From: Pseudomonadota bacterium
Lineage (GTDB): Bacteria > Pseudomonadota > Gammaproteobacteria > Burkholderiales > Burkholderiaceae_B
Reading direction: 5' to 3'
Length of the DNA stretch: 64,000 bases
Assembly (NCBI GenBank): GCA_023439305.1
Contig: JAEXOO010000015.1
Coordinates: 21,445-85,444 of the forward strand
In this document: piece by piece, positions 53,282-62,504 of the stretch
How the letters are laid out: each line of letters begins with the position of its first letter
Position numbering within the stretch: the first letter of the stretch is position 1
The notes under the pieces: model-generated
What the model was told of the DNA's origin: nothing
What the model saw: the letters and a program-made list of their open reading frames with translations, nothing else
Database searches by the model: none
Position numbers and translations under genes: made by a program

Positions 53282-54163
53282 TCAAGACGGCAGGCGCGAG
53301 ACTGCTTCAGCCGGTTGACGCGTCAGTAGGGCCAGCAATTCGGCCAGTTCGCGCTGCAGCTCGCGGCGATCGATGACCATATCGATGGCCCCTTTCTCCA
53401 GCAAGAACTCGGCGCGCTGGAAACCTTCAGGCAGCTTTTCGCGCACGGTCTGTTCGATCACGCGCGGACCGGCAAAACCGATCAGTGCGTTGGGCTCGGC
53501 AATAACCACATCGCCCATGAAAGCGAAGCTGGCAGAAACACCACCCATGGTGGGATCGGTCAGGATGCTGACGAAGGGCAGACCCGCTTCAGCCAATTCG
53601 GCCAGAATGGCCGTGGTCTTGGCCATCTGCATCAAGGAAAACAGACTTTCCTGCATGCGGGCGCCGCCCGAAGCCGCCACGCACACGAAGGGGCTGCGAT
53701 TGGCAATGGCCGCTTGCACGCCGCGGGTGAAGCGCTCGCCCACCACAGAGCCCATGGACCCGCCCATATATTCGAATTCAAAGCAGGCCACCACCGCCGG
53801 CACCGACAAGATCGTGCCGCTGACCACGACCATGGCTTCGGTCTCGCCGGTCTGCTTGGTCGCCTCGGTCACGCGCTCGGTGTACTTGCGCGAGTCGCGG
53901 AACTTCAAGGGATCCATGGGGCGGGTGTTGGAACCGATCTCTACCTGGCCTTCAGCGTCCAGCAGCGACTTGATGCGGCCGCGAGCGCCAATGCGCATGT
54001 GATGGCTGCACTTGGGGCAGACATTCAGTGTGGCTTGCAGATCTTCCTTGTAAAGCACTGACTCGCACGACGGGCACTTCACCCACAAGCCTTCGGGCAC
54101 GCGACGGCTGCTCTCGGGATTGCGGTTGATTCGTGGCGGCAGTATTTTCTCGATCCAGCTCAT
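53282..54163 (-). CDS. accD: Acetyl-CoA carboxylase carboxyltransferase beta subunit
   Basis: Transfers CO2 from biotin to acetyl-CoA for fatty-acid synthesis, 293 residues. The N-terminal zinc ribbon has the four-Cys pattern CPSC and CPKC. The carboxyltransferase core contains SGGARMQES and GGVSASFAFMGDV. AGGA precedes ATG 54163. It is last in the trpB-trpA-accD series; a hairpin lies just before its ribosome site. Confidence 0.98.
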   Translation of the reverse strand: MSWIEKILPPRINRNPESSRRVPEGLWVKCPSCESVLYKEDLQATLNVCPKCSHHMRIGARGRIKSLLDAEGQVEIGSNTRPMDPLKFRDSRKYTERVTEATKQTGETEAMVVVSGTILSVPAVVACFEFEYMGGSMGSVVGERFTRGVQAAIANRSPFVCVAASGGARMQESLFSLMQMAKTTAILAELAEAGLPFVSILTDPTMGGVSASFAFMGDVVIAEPNALIGFAGPRVIEQTVREKLPEGFQRAEFLLEKGAIDMVIDRRELQRELAELLALLTRQPAEAVSRLPS

Positions 54164-54180
54164 TGTGAGATCCTGTGTTC

Positions 54181-54207
54181 GGTCAGCCTGCTTGAAGCCG
54201 GCTGACC
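54181..54207 (-). other. Hairpin in the accD leader
   Basis: Eight-base-pair stem GGTCAGCC/GGCTGACC with an 11-nt loop, ending 17 nt before the accD ATG. There is no T-tract. It may influence translation. Confidence 0.5.
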
Positions 54208-54219
54208 TCTAGTATTCTG

Positions 54220-54278
54220 AAAAAAAGCGCCTGCTCGCAGGGAACAGGCACATGATTCTAAACGCTAAAGGCGCTTTT
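54220..54278 (-). terminator. Terminator or attenuator after trpA
   Basis: On the minus strand AAAAGCGCC pairs with GGCGCTTTT next to a T7 run. The inner GCCTG/CAGGC forms an alternative hairpin. It starts 3 bp after the trpA stop and stands before accD. Confidence 0.65.
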
Positions 54279-54281
54279 AGG

Positions 54282-55115
54282 CTAATTATCCAGCGCCTGG
54301 CGTATTTGACCCAGCCATTGGCCTGCGGCGGCAATGGCAGCGGCATCGACGTCTTTCTGGTCTTTGCCCGCATGAGCTTGAACGGCTTCTTCCATGGTCT
54401 CGATCAGCTTGGAGCCGATCACCACGGCGTCGGCATTGCGCGCAATGGCTTTTGCGCTTTGCGCATCGCGGATGCCGAAACCCACGCCAACCGGAATCTT
54501 GACGTGCTTGCGGATACGCTGCAAGTGACGCTCGACATCGGCCACATCAATCTGGCCCGAACCGGTCACACCCTTGAGCGACACATAATACACATAACCC
54601 TGGGCCAGCGCGGCCACCTTGGCAATACGCTCGTCCGTGGATGTGGGGGACAGCAGGAAAATAGTGTCTACGCCCTGCTCAGTGAGCAAAGCCGTGAACT
54701 CCCGCGACTCTTCCGGGGGGTAATCCACTGTCAGCACCCCGTCCACCCCTGCCTGACCCGCCAATCGGGCGAATTCGGCCTGGCCTATGCATTCGATGGG
54801 ATTGGCATAGCCCATCAACACCACGGGGGTTTCATCGTCCAGCTGGCGGAACTGGCGCACGATGTCCAACACCTTGCGCAAGCCCATGCCGCGGCTGATG
54901 GCGCGCTCAGCGGCCCGCTGAATGACCGGACCGTCGGCGGTCGGATCAGAAAACGGCACGCCCAGCTCGATTACATCCGCCCCCGCCTGACGCAATGCGT
55001 GCATCAGGGCGACAGTGGACGGCACCGATGGGTCGCCCGCCGTGACATACGGTACCAGGGCGCAGCGCCCGTTCAAACGCTCAAACGCCGATTTCAGGCG
55101 CACGTTACTCGACAT
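54282..55115 (-). CDS. trpA: Tryptophan synthase alpha subunit
   Basis: Cleaves indole-3-glycerol phosphate to indole, which tunnels to TrpB. It is a 277-residue TIM barrel with catalytic Glu in DVIELGVPFSDP and Asp in GVLTVDYPPEES. It lies 17 bp downstream of trpB. Confidence 0.98.
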   Translation of the reverse strand: MSSNVRLKSAFERLNGRCALVPYVTAGDPSVPSTVALMHALRQAGADVIELGVPFSDPTADGPVIQRAAERAISRGMGLRKVLDIVRQFRQLDDETPVVLMGYANPIECIGQAEFARLAGQAGVDGVLTVDYPPEESREFTALLTEQGVDTIFLLSPTSTDERIAKVAALAQGYVYYVSLKGVTGSGQIDVADVERHLQRIRKHVKIPVGVGFGIRDAQSAKAIARNADAVVIGSKLIETMEEAVQAHAGKDQKDVDAAAIAAAGQWLGQIRQALDN

Positions 55116-55132
55116 AGTGGCTTCCCGATTGA

Positions 55133-56332
55133 TTACAGTGTCAGGCCGCCGTACTCGGCGACCGTATGCATGTCCTTGTCCCCTCGGCCGGACAGGCTGA
55201 CCAGGATGATCTTGTCCTTGCCCAGTTCAGGCGCCATGCGCGCGGCATGAGCCAGTGCATGCGAGGACTCCAGCGCCGGCAGTATGCCTTCGATACGGCA
55301 GCAGTCGTGGAAAGCCTGCAGGGCCTCCTGGTCGGTGATGGTCGCATACTGCGCCCGGCCGCTGTCCTTGAGCCATGCATGCTCGGGGCCCACGCCGGGA
55401 TAGTCCAGGCCCGCCGATACCGAATGCGTGGGCATCACGTTGCCATTTTCGTCCTGCAGCACATAGGTGCGGTTGCCATGCAGCACGCCAACCTGCCCCT
55501 TGTTCAGGGAGGCCGAATGCTCCAGAGTGTCCAGGCCGCGACCGGCGGCTTCGACACCTACCAGAGCGACATCCTTGTGTTCGATGTAGGGATAGAAAAT
55601 ACCCATGGCGTTGGAGCCGCCTCCGACCGAAGCCACCACGTAGTCGGGCTGGCGTCCGGTTTCGGCTGGCATCTGCTGCAGGCATTCCTCGCCGATGACG
55701 GACTGGAAGTCTCGCACCAGCATAGGATAAGGATGCGGGCCGGCGACAGTGCCAATGATGTAGAAGGTGTTCTCGATATTGGTGACCCAATCTCGCATGG
55801 CTTCGTTCAGCGCGTCCTTCAGCGTGCGCGAACCGGACTCCACCGGCACCACGGTGGCGCCCAGCAGTTTCATGCGGTACACATTGGATGCCTGACGGCG
55901 CACATCTTCGCTGCCCATGTAGACCACGCATTCCAGGCCGTAGCGAGCGGCCACCGTAGCCGTGGCCACGCCATGCTGGCCAGCGCCGGTTTCTGCGATG
56001 ATGCGCGGCTTGCCCATGCGCCGTGCCAGAAGAATCTGCCCGATGCAGTTGTTGATCTTGTGCGCGCCAGTGTGATTGAGGTCTTCACGCTTGAACCAGA
56101 TTTGAGCGCCGCCCAGTTGCTCCGACCATCGACGGGCATGGTACACAGGGCTGGGACGACCGACAAAATGCTTGAGTTCGTAGTTGAACTCGTGCAGAAA
56201 GTCGGGATCGTTCCGATACCGTTCGTAAGCAGCCTTCAGCTCGTCCAGGGCATGAACGAGAGTTTCGGCCACGAACGAACCACCAAACTGACCAAAATGT
56301 CCATCCGGGTCGGGCAAGGTATAGGTTTTCAA
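55133..56332 (-). CDS. trpB: Tryptophan synthase beta subunit
   Basis: PLP enzyme that joins indole and serine to tryptophan, 399 residues. The PLP Lys is in HTGAHKINNCIGQ, the Glu in ETGAGQHG, and the Gly-rich phosphate loop in GGGSNAMG. It lies 75 bp downstream of relA. trpF, often next to trpB, is not here. Confidence 0.98.
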   Translation of the reverse strand: MKTYTLPDPDGHFGQFGGSFVAETLVHALDELKAAYERYRNDPDFLHEFNYELKHFVGRPSPVYHARRWSEQLGGAQIWFKREDLNHTGAHKINNCIGQILLARRMGKPRIIAETGAGQHGVATATVAARYGLECVVYMGSEDVRRQASNVYRMKLLGATVVPVESGSRTLKDALNEAMRDWVTNIENTFYIIGTVAGPHPYPMLVRDFQSVIGEECLQQMPAETGRQPDYVVASVGGGSNAMGIFYPYIEHKDVALVGVEAAGRGLDTLEHSASLNKGQVGVLHGNRTYVLQDENGNVMPTHSVSAGLDYPGVGPEHAWLKDSGRAQYATITDQEALQAFHDCCRIEGILPALESSHALAHAARMAPELGKDKIILVSLSGRGDKDMHTVAEYGGLTL

Positions 56333-56359
56333 AGCGGGCTCTCTTGTTGACTAAGAACA

Positions 56360-56382
56360 GTCGCGGGCACCGCGCCCGCGAC
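56360..56382 (-). terminator. GC-rich hairpin between relA and trpB
   Basis: Nine-base-pair stem GTCGCGGGC/GCCCGCGAC with a 5-nt loop. Only a weak T-rich stretch follows on the minus strand, so termination may be partial. Confidence 0.5.
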
Positions 56383-56407
56383 GTTCGGATTCCACGATTT
56401 TAACAGT

Positions 56408-58660
56408 TCAGGACGAGTAACGGCGGGCGCTGACGCCCGGCAACTCGTTCAAGGCCGTCAAAGCCTTCTGGATCTGCTCGCCATCGCGCACCTCGATGGT
56501 GAAGACCATCTGGGTCAGCGAGCGCCGGCTGTGGGTGTTGATACCGGTCACGTTCAGGCGCAGACGAGCAAAGACTTCGGACAGGTCGCGCAACAGATTG
56601 GGATGCTCCTGGGCGTCGATAGCCAGGTCCACCGGATAGAGGGCGTCGCCGGTCTGGCCCCAATCCACGCTGATGGCCCGCTCGGGATGGCGCAATGCCA
56701 GCTCCCGGTAGGATTTACAGTCGGCGCGGTGAATGGATACGCCCCGCCCACGAGTCACGAAACCCGAGATCAGATCCGGCGGCGCCGGTCGACAACAACG
56801 AGCCAGTTGAGTCATCAGCGAGTCCACGCCGACAACCAGCACCCCGCTCTTGCCCGTTTTGGCCACACTATCATTGGCCGCATCGAAAACCCGGCGGATG
56901 GGTTCGTCTTCCTGCGCAGCGCTGCGAAACAAGGCATCGACCTGGCGCAGGCTGAATTCGTCCTTGGCCACCGCCACGTACAGATCGTCCGCGCGGGCAA
57001 AACCCAGCTGCTGGGCCATTTGTTCCAGATTGACGGCCGTACGTCCCAGGCGCTGCAGCTCTTTCTCGACCATGGTCTGGCCCTGGGAGATGCGCTGCTG
57101 CAACTCAATGGCATTGAACCAGGCGCGCACCTTGGAGCGCGATCGGGGGCTGGCGAGAAAACCCAGTTGCGTATTCAGCCAGTCCCGCGACGGGCCGCCC
57201 GATTTGGCGGCTACGATCTCCACGGTCTGCCCGGTCGCCAGACGGGTCGACAAAGGCACCATCTGACCGTCCACGCGCGCGCCCCGGCAGCGATGGCCCA
57301 GATCCGTGTGCAGGTAATAGGCGAAATCCACCGGCGTGGCGCCTACCGGCAGTTCGATCACGCGGGCCTGCGGAGTCAGCACATAAATGTGTTCGTCGTC
57401 CTGCGCCTTCAAAGGCCGGGCGGCAAGCGGCGGCGTCTGTACGGCTGCGACGGAATCAGGCGTCACGCCGTTGGAGGTGGATGCTTCCCTGTCCCAGGCC
57501 AGCAACTGGCGCATCCAGGCGATCTTGCGATCGTCGTCGCCGTCGGCGGATACCTGCCCGCCCTGCGGCCCCGCTTCCTTGTACCGCCAGTGCGCGGCCA
57601 TGCCGAACTCGGCGTACTGGTGCATCTCACGGGTGCGTATCTGAATCTCGAAGGTACGTCCCTGTGCGTCGGCCACCACCGTATGCAAGGAGCGATAGCC
57701 ATTAGGCTTGGGCCGCGAGATGTAGTCGTCGAACTCGGCCGGCACGGGGGTCCAAAGCGAGTGCACGACAGCCAGGGTGTTGTAGCAACTGCGTTCGTCC
57801 TCGACGATGACACGCAGCGCGCGCAAGTCGAACAGCTCGCTGAAATCCAGATGCTTGTTGCGCATCTTGTTCCAGATACTGTAGATGTGCTTGGGCCGGC
57901 CCGAGACTTCCGCGGCGATGTGTTCGCGCTTGAGCGCGGCCAGCAATTGATCTCGTACCTGAGCGATCAGGGTTTCGCGCTCGACGCGCTTGTCATCGAG
58001 CTGGCGGGCGATCTGCTTGTATACATCCGGGTTCAGGAAACGGAAAGCCAGGTCTTCCATTTCCCATTTGACTTGCCAGATCCCCAGGCGATTGGCCAGC
58101 GGGGTGTACAGCTCCAGCGTCTCGCGCGCAAAGGAGGTCGGGCACGGCGCCTTGGACTGCCTGAACCAGCGCAGCGACTGCAGGCGGGAAGCCAGCCGCA
58201 TCAGCACGATGCGCAGGTCAGCCGCCATGGCCAACAGCATCTTGCGCTTCATTTCTTTCTGGTCGCCGGCGCCCGGGTGCTCTTTGGCCTGTCCGGTGAG
58301 AGAACCCAGCCGATACAAGGCACGTGAGCCCCGCACCAGCGTCATGACTTCGGCGCCGAACGCCTTCTGTACAGGATCCTGCTTGGCGTCCCGGTCCGGA
58401 CCCGGCATGACAGCCAGCAGGGCGCTGGCGCGTGTCTGCGCATCCGCCCCCAGACCTGCCAGAATAATCGCCACCTGGGCACAATGCTGGTCCAGAGGCT
58501 CGCCAGTGCTGCCCAGCAGCCCCGACAAGGCAGGCCCTGCCCATTCAGCCGCGCCTTGCACGAGCTCTCGCCCCGGTTCATCCAGTCCGGCGGCGGCTTG
58601 CGCCAGCCATTGCGGGCCAAAAGCCGATTCGGCAAGAGGGGGAGATACGGTTTGATTCAT
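56408..58660 (-). CDS. relA: GTP pyrophosphokinase RelA
   Basis: Ribosome-linked (p)ppGpp synthetase of the stringent response, 750 residues. The N-terminal hydrolase domain lacks the HD motif. The synthetase part has GRPKHIYSIW and EFDDYISRPKPNGYRSLHT; the EFDD motif is that of synthesis-only RelA, unlike SpoT. A TGS domain (IYVLTPQARVIELPVGATPVD), a zinc-finger region with Cys pair RCCRPAP, and a C-terminal ACT domain follow. It is divergent from a flavodoxin-like gene. Confidence 0.97.
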   Translation of the reverse strand: MNQTVSPPLAESAFGPQWLAQAAAGLDEPGRELVQGAAEWAGPALSGLLGSTGEPLDQHCAQVAIILAGLGADAQTRASALLAVMPGPDRDAKQDPVQKAFGAEVMTLVRGSRALYRLGSLTGQAKEHPGAGDQKEMKRKMLLAMAADLRIVLMRLASRLQSLRWFRQSKAPCPTSFARETLELYTPLANRLGIWQVKWEMEDLAFRFLNPDVYKQIARQLDDKRVERETLIAQVRDQLLAALKREHIAAEVSGRPKHIYSIWNKMRNKHLDFSELFDLRALRVIVEDERSCYNTLAVVHSLWTPVPAEFDDYISRPKPNGYRSLHTVVADAQGRTFEIQIRTREMHQYAEFGMAAHWRYKEAGPQGGQVSADGDDDRKIAWMRQLLAWDREASTSNGVTPDSVAAVQTPPLAARPLKAQDDEHIYVLTPQARVIELPVGATPVDFAYYLHTDLGHRCRGARVDGQMVPLSTRLATGQTVEIVAAKSGGPSRDWLNTQLGFLASPRSRSKVRAWFNAIELQQRISQGQTMVEKELQRLGRTAVNLEQMAQQLGFARADDLYVAVAKDEFSLRQVDALFRSAAQEDEPIRRVFDAANDSVAKTGKSGVLVVGVDSLMTQLARCCRPAPPDLISGFVTRGRGVSIHRADCKSYRELALRHPERAISVDWGQTGDALYPVDLAIDAQEHPNLLRDLSEVFARLRLNVTGINTHSRRSLTQMVFTIEVRDGEQIQKALTALNELPGVSARRYSS

Positions 58661-58741
58661 GTCGTCTACGTCGGTGTGTCGGCCGTTCCGGCGGCGGCTT
58701 CTATACTATAAGTCGTAGTCTATCACCGCGAGTATGAGCTT

Positions 58742-59260
58742 ATGAGCCTGACTGACCACCGACGCCTGCTGATCGTCTGGCATTCGCGCACAGGCGCCGC
58801 CCGCCAGCTTGCCGAACAGGCCCAGCAAGGCGCCCGCCTGATACTGACTGAACTGAATGAGGGCGGACGCATTCACGTCCAGCGAATGGAATGCACCCAG
58901 GTGCGCGAAGCCGACCTGCTGCATGCCGACGCCTATCTGTTCTGCGCCCCTGAAAACCTGGGCAGCCTGAGCGGCGCCATGAAAGAGTTCTTCGACCGGC
59001 TCTATTACCCCGCCCTGGATCAGCTCAATGGGCGGCCCTATGCAGCATTGATCAGCGCTGGCAGCGACGGGCACGGCGCCTTGGCCCAACTGGAGCGCAT
59101 CTGCACGGGATGGCGGCTGGAAGCGGCGCGGCCAGCCCAGATATTCAATTTCCAGGCGCAAACGCCCGAAGCCATCTTGCGTCCGAAAATCCTGGATGCC
59201 GAGCAGGCGCGGCACGCCCAGGAAGCAGGCGCCCATCTGGCCGCCCTGCTCTGTCTGTAG
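58742..59260 (+). CDS. Flavodoxin-like NAD(P)H-dependent oxidoreductase family protein
   Basis: A 172-residue protein with a flavodoxin fold: the phosphate-binding loop VWHSRTGAARQLA near residues 12-24, FCAPENLGSLSGAMKEFFDRLYY around 66-88, and ISAGSDGHGALAQLERIC. The electron partner and substrate are unknown. It is convergent with pncB and divergent from relA. Confidence 0.85.
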   Translation: MSLTDHRRLLIVWHSRTGAARQLAEQAQQGARLILTELNEGGRIHVQRMECTQVREADLLHADAYLFCAPENLGSLSGAMKEFFDRLYYPALDQLNGRPYAALISAGSDGHGALAQLERICTGWRLEAARPAQIFNFQAQTPEAILRPKILDAEQARHAQEAGAHLAALLCL

Positions 59261-59270
59261 GCCGTCGTCG

Positions 59271-60455
59271 TCAGGCCGGCGGCAACTGGAACACCTGGCG
59301 CAGATAGGCCAGGTAAGCCGGATCATCACACATGGTCTTTTCTGGCGCATCTGACACTTTGGCTACCGGCTGGCCATTGCAACGGACCATCTTCATGACG
59401 ATCTGCAGCGGCTCATGCCCCAAGTCGTTGGTAAGGTTGGTACCTATGCCGAATGACACTTTGCAGCGACCTGCAAACCTCAAGGCCAGCTCGATCGCCT
59501 TGGGTATGGTCAGCCCGTCGGAGAACACCAAGGTCTTGGTGCGCGGATCCGTGCGGTTGGCGATGTAATGGGCCAGCAGGCGTTCGCCCCAGATAAAGGG
59601 ATCGCCCGAGTCGTGCCGCGCACCATCGAACAACTTGCAGAAATACATATCAAAGTCGCGCAGGAAGGCATCCATACCGTAGACGTCGGACAAGGCTATG
59701 CCCAGGTCGCCACGGTATTCCTTGGCCCACATTTCCAACGCGAAAATCTGCGAGTCACGCAGGCGCGGCCCCAAGGCCTGGCATGCCTGAAGATATTCAT
59801 GACCCATAGTTCCCAAGGGGGTGACGCCGTGCTTCATGGCCAGGCGCACATTGCTGGTGCCGGCAAAATGAGGCTGCATCTGCTGGATCATGGTGGTGAC
59901 GACTTCCTCGTGCCACTGCTTGGAGAAGCGGCGGCGGGTGCCATAGTCGGCCACACGAAAATCGGCCAGCGCCGGATCATCCACCACCAGACGCATCTTG
60001 GACTGCAGACGCTTGCGTCCTTCCTCCCAAGGGGGATGGGGGCATTCATTGCGAAAATATACTTCGTTGACGATGGCCAGCACAGGAATCTCGAACAGAA
60101 TGGTGTGCAGCCACGGCCCCTTGACCAGGATCTCGATCTCGCCCGGCAGTTCTCCCGCCTCTACGCTGATGCATCGCTCCGGCAGGTGAAACAATCCGAG
60201 AAAATCGACAAAATCGCTCTTGATGAAGCGCAAGGTGCGCAGGTAGTCGAGCTCCTCGTCGGAAAACCGCAATTGGCACAGGCTGTGGATCTCGGCGCGG
60301 ATCTCATGCAGATACTGGCTCAGATTGATGTGGGGAGTTCGGCATTTGTAGCGGTATTCGACCTGGGCCGCCGGAAACTGATGCAGCACCACCTGCATCA
60401 TGGAGAACTTGTAGAGATCCGTATCGAGAAGAGAAGTGATGATCATCGAGGGCAT
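59271..60455 (-). CDS. pncB: Nicotinate phosphoribosyltransferase
   Basis: Makes nicotinate mononucleotide from nicotinate and PRPP with ATP, the salvage entry to NAD. It has 394 residues. The His in KHGVTPLGTMGHEY is the autophosphorylation site, and SDGLTIPKAIEL and FGIGTNLTND bind phosphate. An internal ATG three codons downstream is possible. It is divergent from fdxA. Confidence 0.96.
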   Translation of the reverse strand: MPSMIITSLLDTDLYKFSMMQVVLHQFPAAQVEYRYKCRTPHINLSQYLHEIRAEIHSLCQLRFSDEELDYLRTLRFIKSDFVDFLGLFHLPERCISVEAGELPGEIEILVKGPWLHTILFEIPVLAIVNEVYFRNECPHPPWEEGRKRLQSKMRLVVDDPALADFRVADYGTRRRFSKQWHEEVVTTMIQQMQPHFAGTSNVRLAMKHGVTPLGTMGHEYLQACQALGPRLRDSQIFALEMWAKEYRGDLGIALSDVYGMDAFLRDFDMYFCKLFDGARHDSGDPFIWGERLLAHYIANRTDPRTKTLVFSDGLTIPKAIELALRFAGRCKVSFGIGTNLTNDLGHEPLQIVMKMVRCNGQPVAKVSDAPEKTMCDDPAYLAYLRQVFQLPPA

Positions 60456-60687
60456 ACCGGTTTAGTTTGCGCAACCATAGCACGCCCGCCCCGCCTCGCG
60501 CATCTGCCCCTTGCACGGACTCAACCGGGACGGCTTGCGCCATCTCAATAAGCATGAACCCGAATATTCGTTAAAATCGAGAGATCAAATCCAGTTTCCG
60601 TCGCCCATGCCCGTGCAAGCGCCCGCTCTTGCGTGCGCCGCTTCCGTCGGCCGACAACCTTACCAATCCCGCAGGAGCTTTACTGAA

Positions 60688-61011
60688 ATGACCCACGTCG
60701 TCACCGAAAACTGTATCAAGTGCAAATTCACCGATTGCGTGGATGTGTGCCCCGTCGACTGTTTTCGTGAAGGCCCGAACTTTCTGGTGATTGACCCCGA
60801 CGAGTGCATCGACTGCGCCGTCTGTATTCCCGAATGCCCGGCCAATGCCATTTTTGCCGAAGAAGACGTTCCACAAGATCAGATCCAGTTCATTGAGCTG
60901 AACGCCGAGCTCTCCCCCGAATTCGGCAGCATCAATCGCTCCAAGAAACCCCTGGAGGATGCGGACAACTGGAACGGTGTGGAAAACAAACTACAGTACC
61001 TGGAACGCTGA
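60688..61011 (+). CDS. fdxA: 7Fe ferredoxin FdxA
   Basis: A 107-residue ferredoxin with one 3Fe-4S and one 4Fe-4S cluster. The first cluster region is NCIKCKFTDCVDVCPVDCF and the second is CIDCAVCIPECP. The C-terminal extension is typical of the Azotobacter FdI type. AGGAG lies upstream of ATG 60688. It carries low-potential electrons; the partner is unknown. Confidence 0.97.
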   Translation: MTHVVTENCIKCKFTDCVDVCPVDCFREGPNFLVIDPDECIDCAVCIPECPANAIFAEEDVPQDQIQFIELNAELSPEFGSINRSKKPLEDADNWNGVENKLQYLER

Positions 61012-61159
61012 TCCCTTCTCCCCCGCTGGCATACCCAGCGCCTGGGAAGAGACTTGCCTATATCGTGCTTGCGCGCGCCGTCGCACATTTGATACAAGAA
61101 ACATTGCTGCAATGCAGCAACGGGATAATCCCAAGTCAAAAGCGGCGGCAAAAGTCGTA

Positions 61160-61188
61160 TTGTTTGAAGCAGGAAATAAGCTTATACA
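61160..61188 (+). promoter_or_regulatory. Promoter of phaZ
   Basis: -35 TTGTTT (61160-61165) and -10 TATACA (61183-61188) with a 17-bp spacer. The -10 box is part of an inverted repeat. Confidence 0.5.
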
Positions 61189-61201
61189 TTTAATTGTATA
61201 A
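61182..61201. promoter_or_regulatory. Inverted repeat overlapping the phaZ -10 box
   Basis: Perfect 7-bp arms TTATACA/TGTATAA with spacer TTTAAT. It covers the -10 box and start point, a repressor-like position. The regulator is unknown. Confidence 0.5.
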
Positions 61202-61228
61202 AACCAGGCAACACCAAGGCGTCTCACT

Positions 61229-62452
61229 ATGCTCTACGATCTGCACGAACTCCAGCGTTCCTTCCTGGCCCCGCTGGCCGCCTTTTCAGGCACCAGTTCG
61301 CAACTGTTTTCCCATCCCTATAGTCCTCTGGCCTATACACCGGTGTCACGGCAATTGGCAGCCGCCTACGAGCTGGTGCATCGCCTGGGCAAAGACTACG
61401 AGAAGCCCGCCTGGGGCCTGAGCCATACCGAGGTCCAGGGCCGCACAGTCGCCGTCACCGAGCGGGTGCAGATCGCCAAGCCCTTCTGCAACCTGATCCA
61501 TTTCAGCCGTGACTTCCCCCAGGCCGACCAGGACCCCAAGATCCTGCTGGTCGCGCCTCTGTCGGGCCATCACGCCACCTTGCTGCGCGACACCGTGCGC
61601 GCCCTGCTGCCGGAGCACTCGGTCTATGTGACCGACTGGGTGGACGCGCGCATGGTGCCTCAGTCAGCCGGTCCTTTCCACCTGGATGACTACGTCCTGT
61701 ACATACAGGAATTCATTCGCGCCCTGGGCCCGGACGTGCACGTGATGTCGGTCTGCCAGCCCACCGTGCCTGTCCTGGCGGCTGTGTCGCTCATGGCCAG
61801 CCAGCAAGATCCCGCCCTGCCGCGCAGCCTGATCATGATGGGCGGCCCCATAGACACGCGCCAGTCGCCAACGCAAGTCAATCGCCTGGCCACCACCAAG
61901 CCGTATTCCTGGTTCGAGAACAATCTGATCCACCGCGTCCCGTCCAGGTACCCCGGCGCCGGGCGCCCCGTGTATCCCGGATTTTTGCAGCATACCGGCT
62001 TCATCGCCATGAATCCGGATCGTCATATGCACTCGCATTACGACTTCTATCAACACCTGATCAAGGGTGATGACGACGATGCCGAAGCGCACCGCCGTTT
62101 TTATGATGAATACAATGCCGTACTGGATATGCCCGCCGAGTTCTACCTGGACACCATACGCATCGTGTTCCAGGAACAGCAGTTGCCCAAGGGACAATGG
62201 CGAGTGCGTGGCGACCTGGTACGCCCACAGGACATCCACGGGGTAGCGCTGTTCACCATCGAAGGCGAACTGGACGATATCTCCGGCCTGGGGCAGACTC
62301 ATGCGGCCCAAGGTCTGTGCTCGGGCATCGCCGCAGAACTCAAGCAACAGTTCACGGCTCCGCGCTGCGGGCACTACGGGATTTTCTCCGGAAGCCGCTG
62401 GCGCACGCAGATCTGTCCTAAAATCAAGGAATTCGTCCGTCAGCACGCCTGA
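61229..62452 (+). CDS. phaZ: Intracellular poly(3-hydroxybutyrate) depolymerase
   Basis: Mobilises storage PHB granules to 3-hydroxybutyrate. It has 407 residues of the intracellular PhaZ type, without signal peptide. The nucleophile is Cys in the lipase-like box VMSVCQPTVPVLA, with a catalytic His near the C-terminus in CGHYGIFSG. AAGG lies about nine bases before ATG 61229. It is followed by a terminator. Confidence 0.95.
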   Translation: MLYDLHELQRSFLAPLAAFSGTSSQLFSHPYSPLAYTPVSRQLAAAYELVHRLGKDYEKPAWGLSHTEVQGRTVAVTERVQIAKPFCNLIHFSRDFPQADQDPKILLVAPLSGHHATLLRDTVRALLPEHSVYVTDWVDARMVPQSAGPFHLDDYVLYIQEFIRALGPDVHVMSVCQPTVPVLAAVSLMASQQDPALPRSLIMMGGPIDTRQSPTQVNRLATTKPYSWFENNLIHRVPSRYPGAGRPVYPGFLQHTGFIAMNPDRHMHSHYDFYQHLIKGDDDDAEAHRRFYDEYNAVLDMPAEFYLDTIRIVFQEQQLPKGQWRVRGDLVRPQDIHGVALFTIEGELDDISGLGQTHAAQGLCSGIAAELKQQFTAPRCGHYGIFSGSRWRTQICPKIKEFVRQHA

Positions 62453-62474
62453 CGCCAGTCTGCCGAACGTCCTC

Positions 62475-62498
62475 ACGGGGCCGATCGGCCCCGTTTTT
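62475..62498 (+). terminator. Terminator of phaZ, immediately before rnfB
   Basis: Eight-base-pair stem ACGGGGCC/GGCCCCGT with a GATC loop and T5. It ends 7 nt before the rnfB start codon. Confidence 0.8.
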
Positions 62499-62504
62499 AC
62501 ATTC

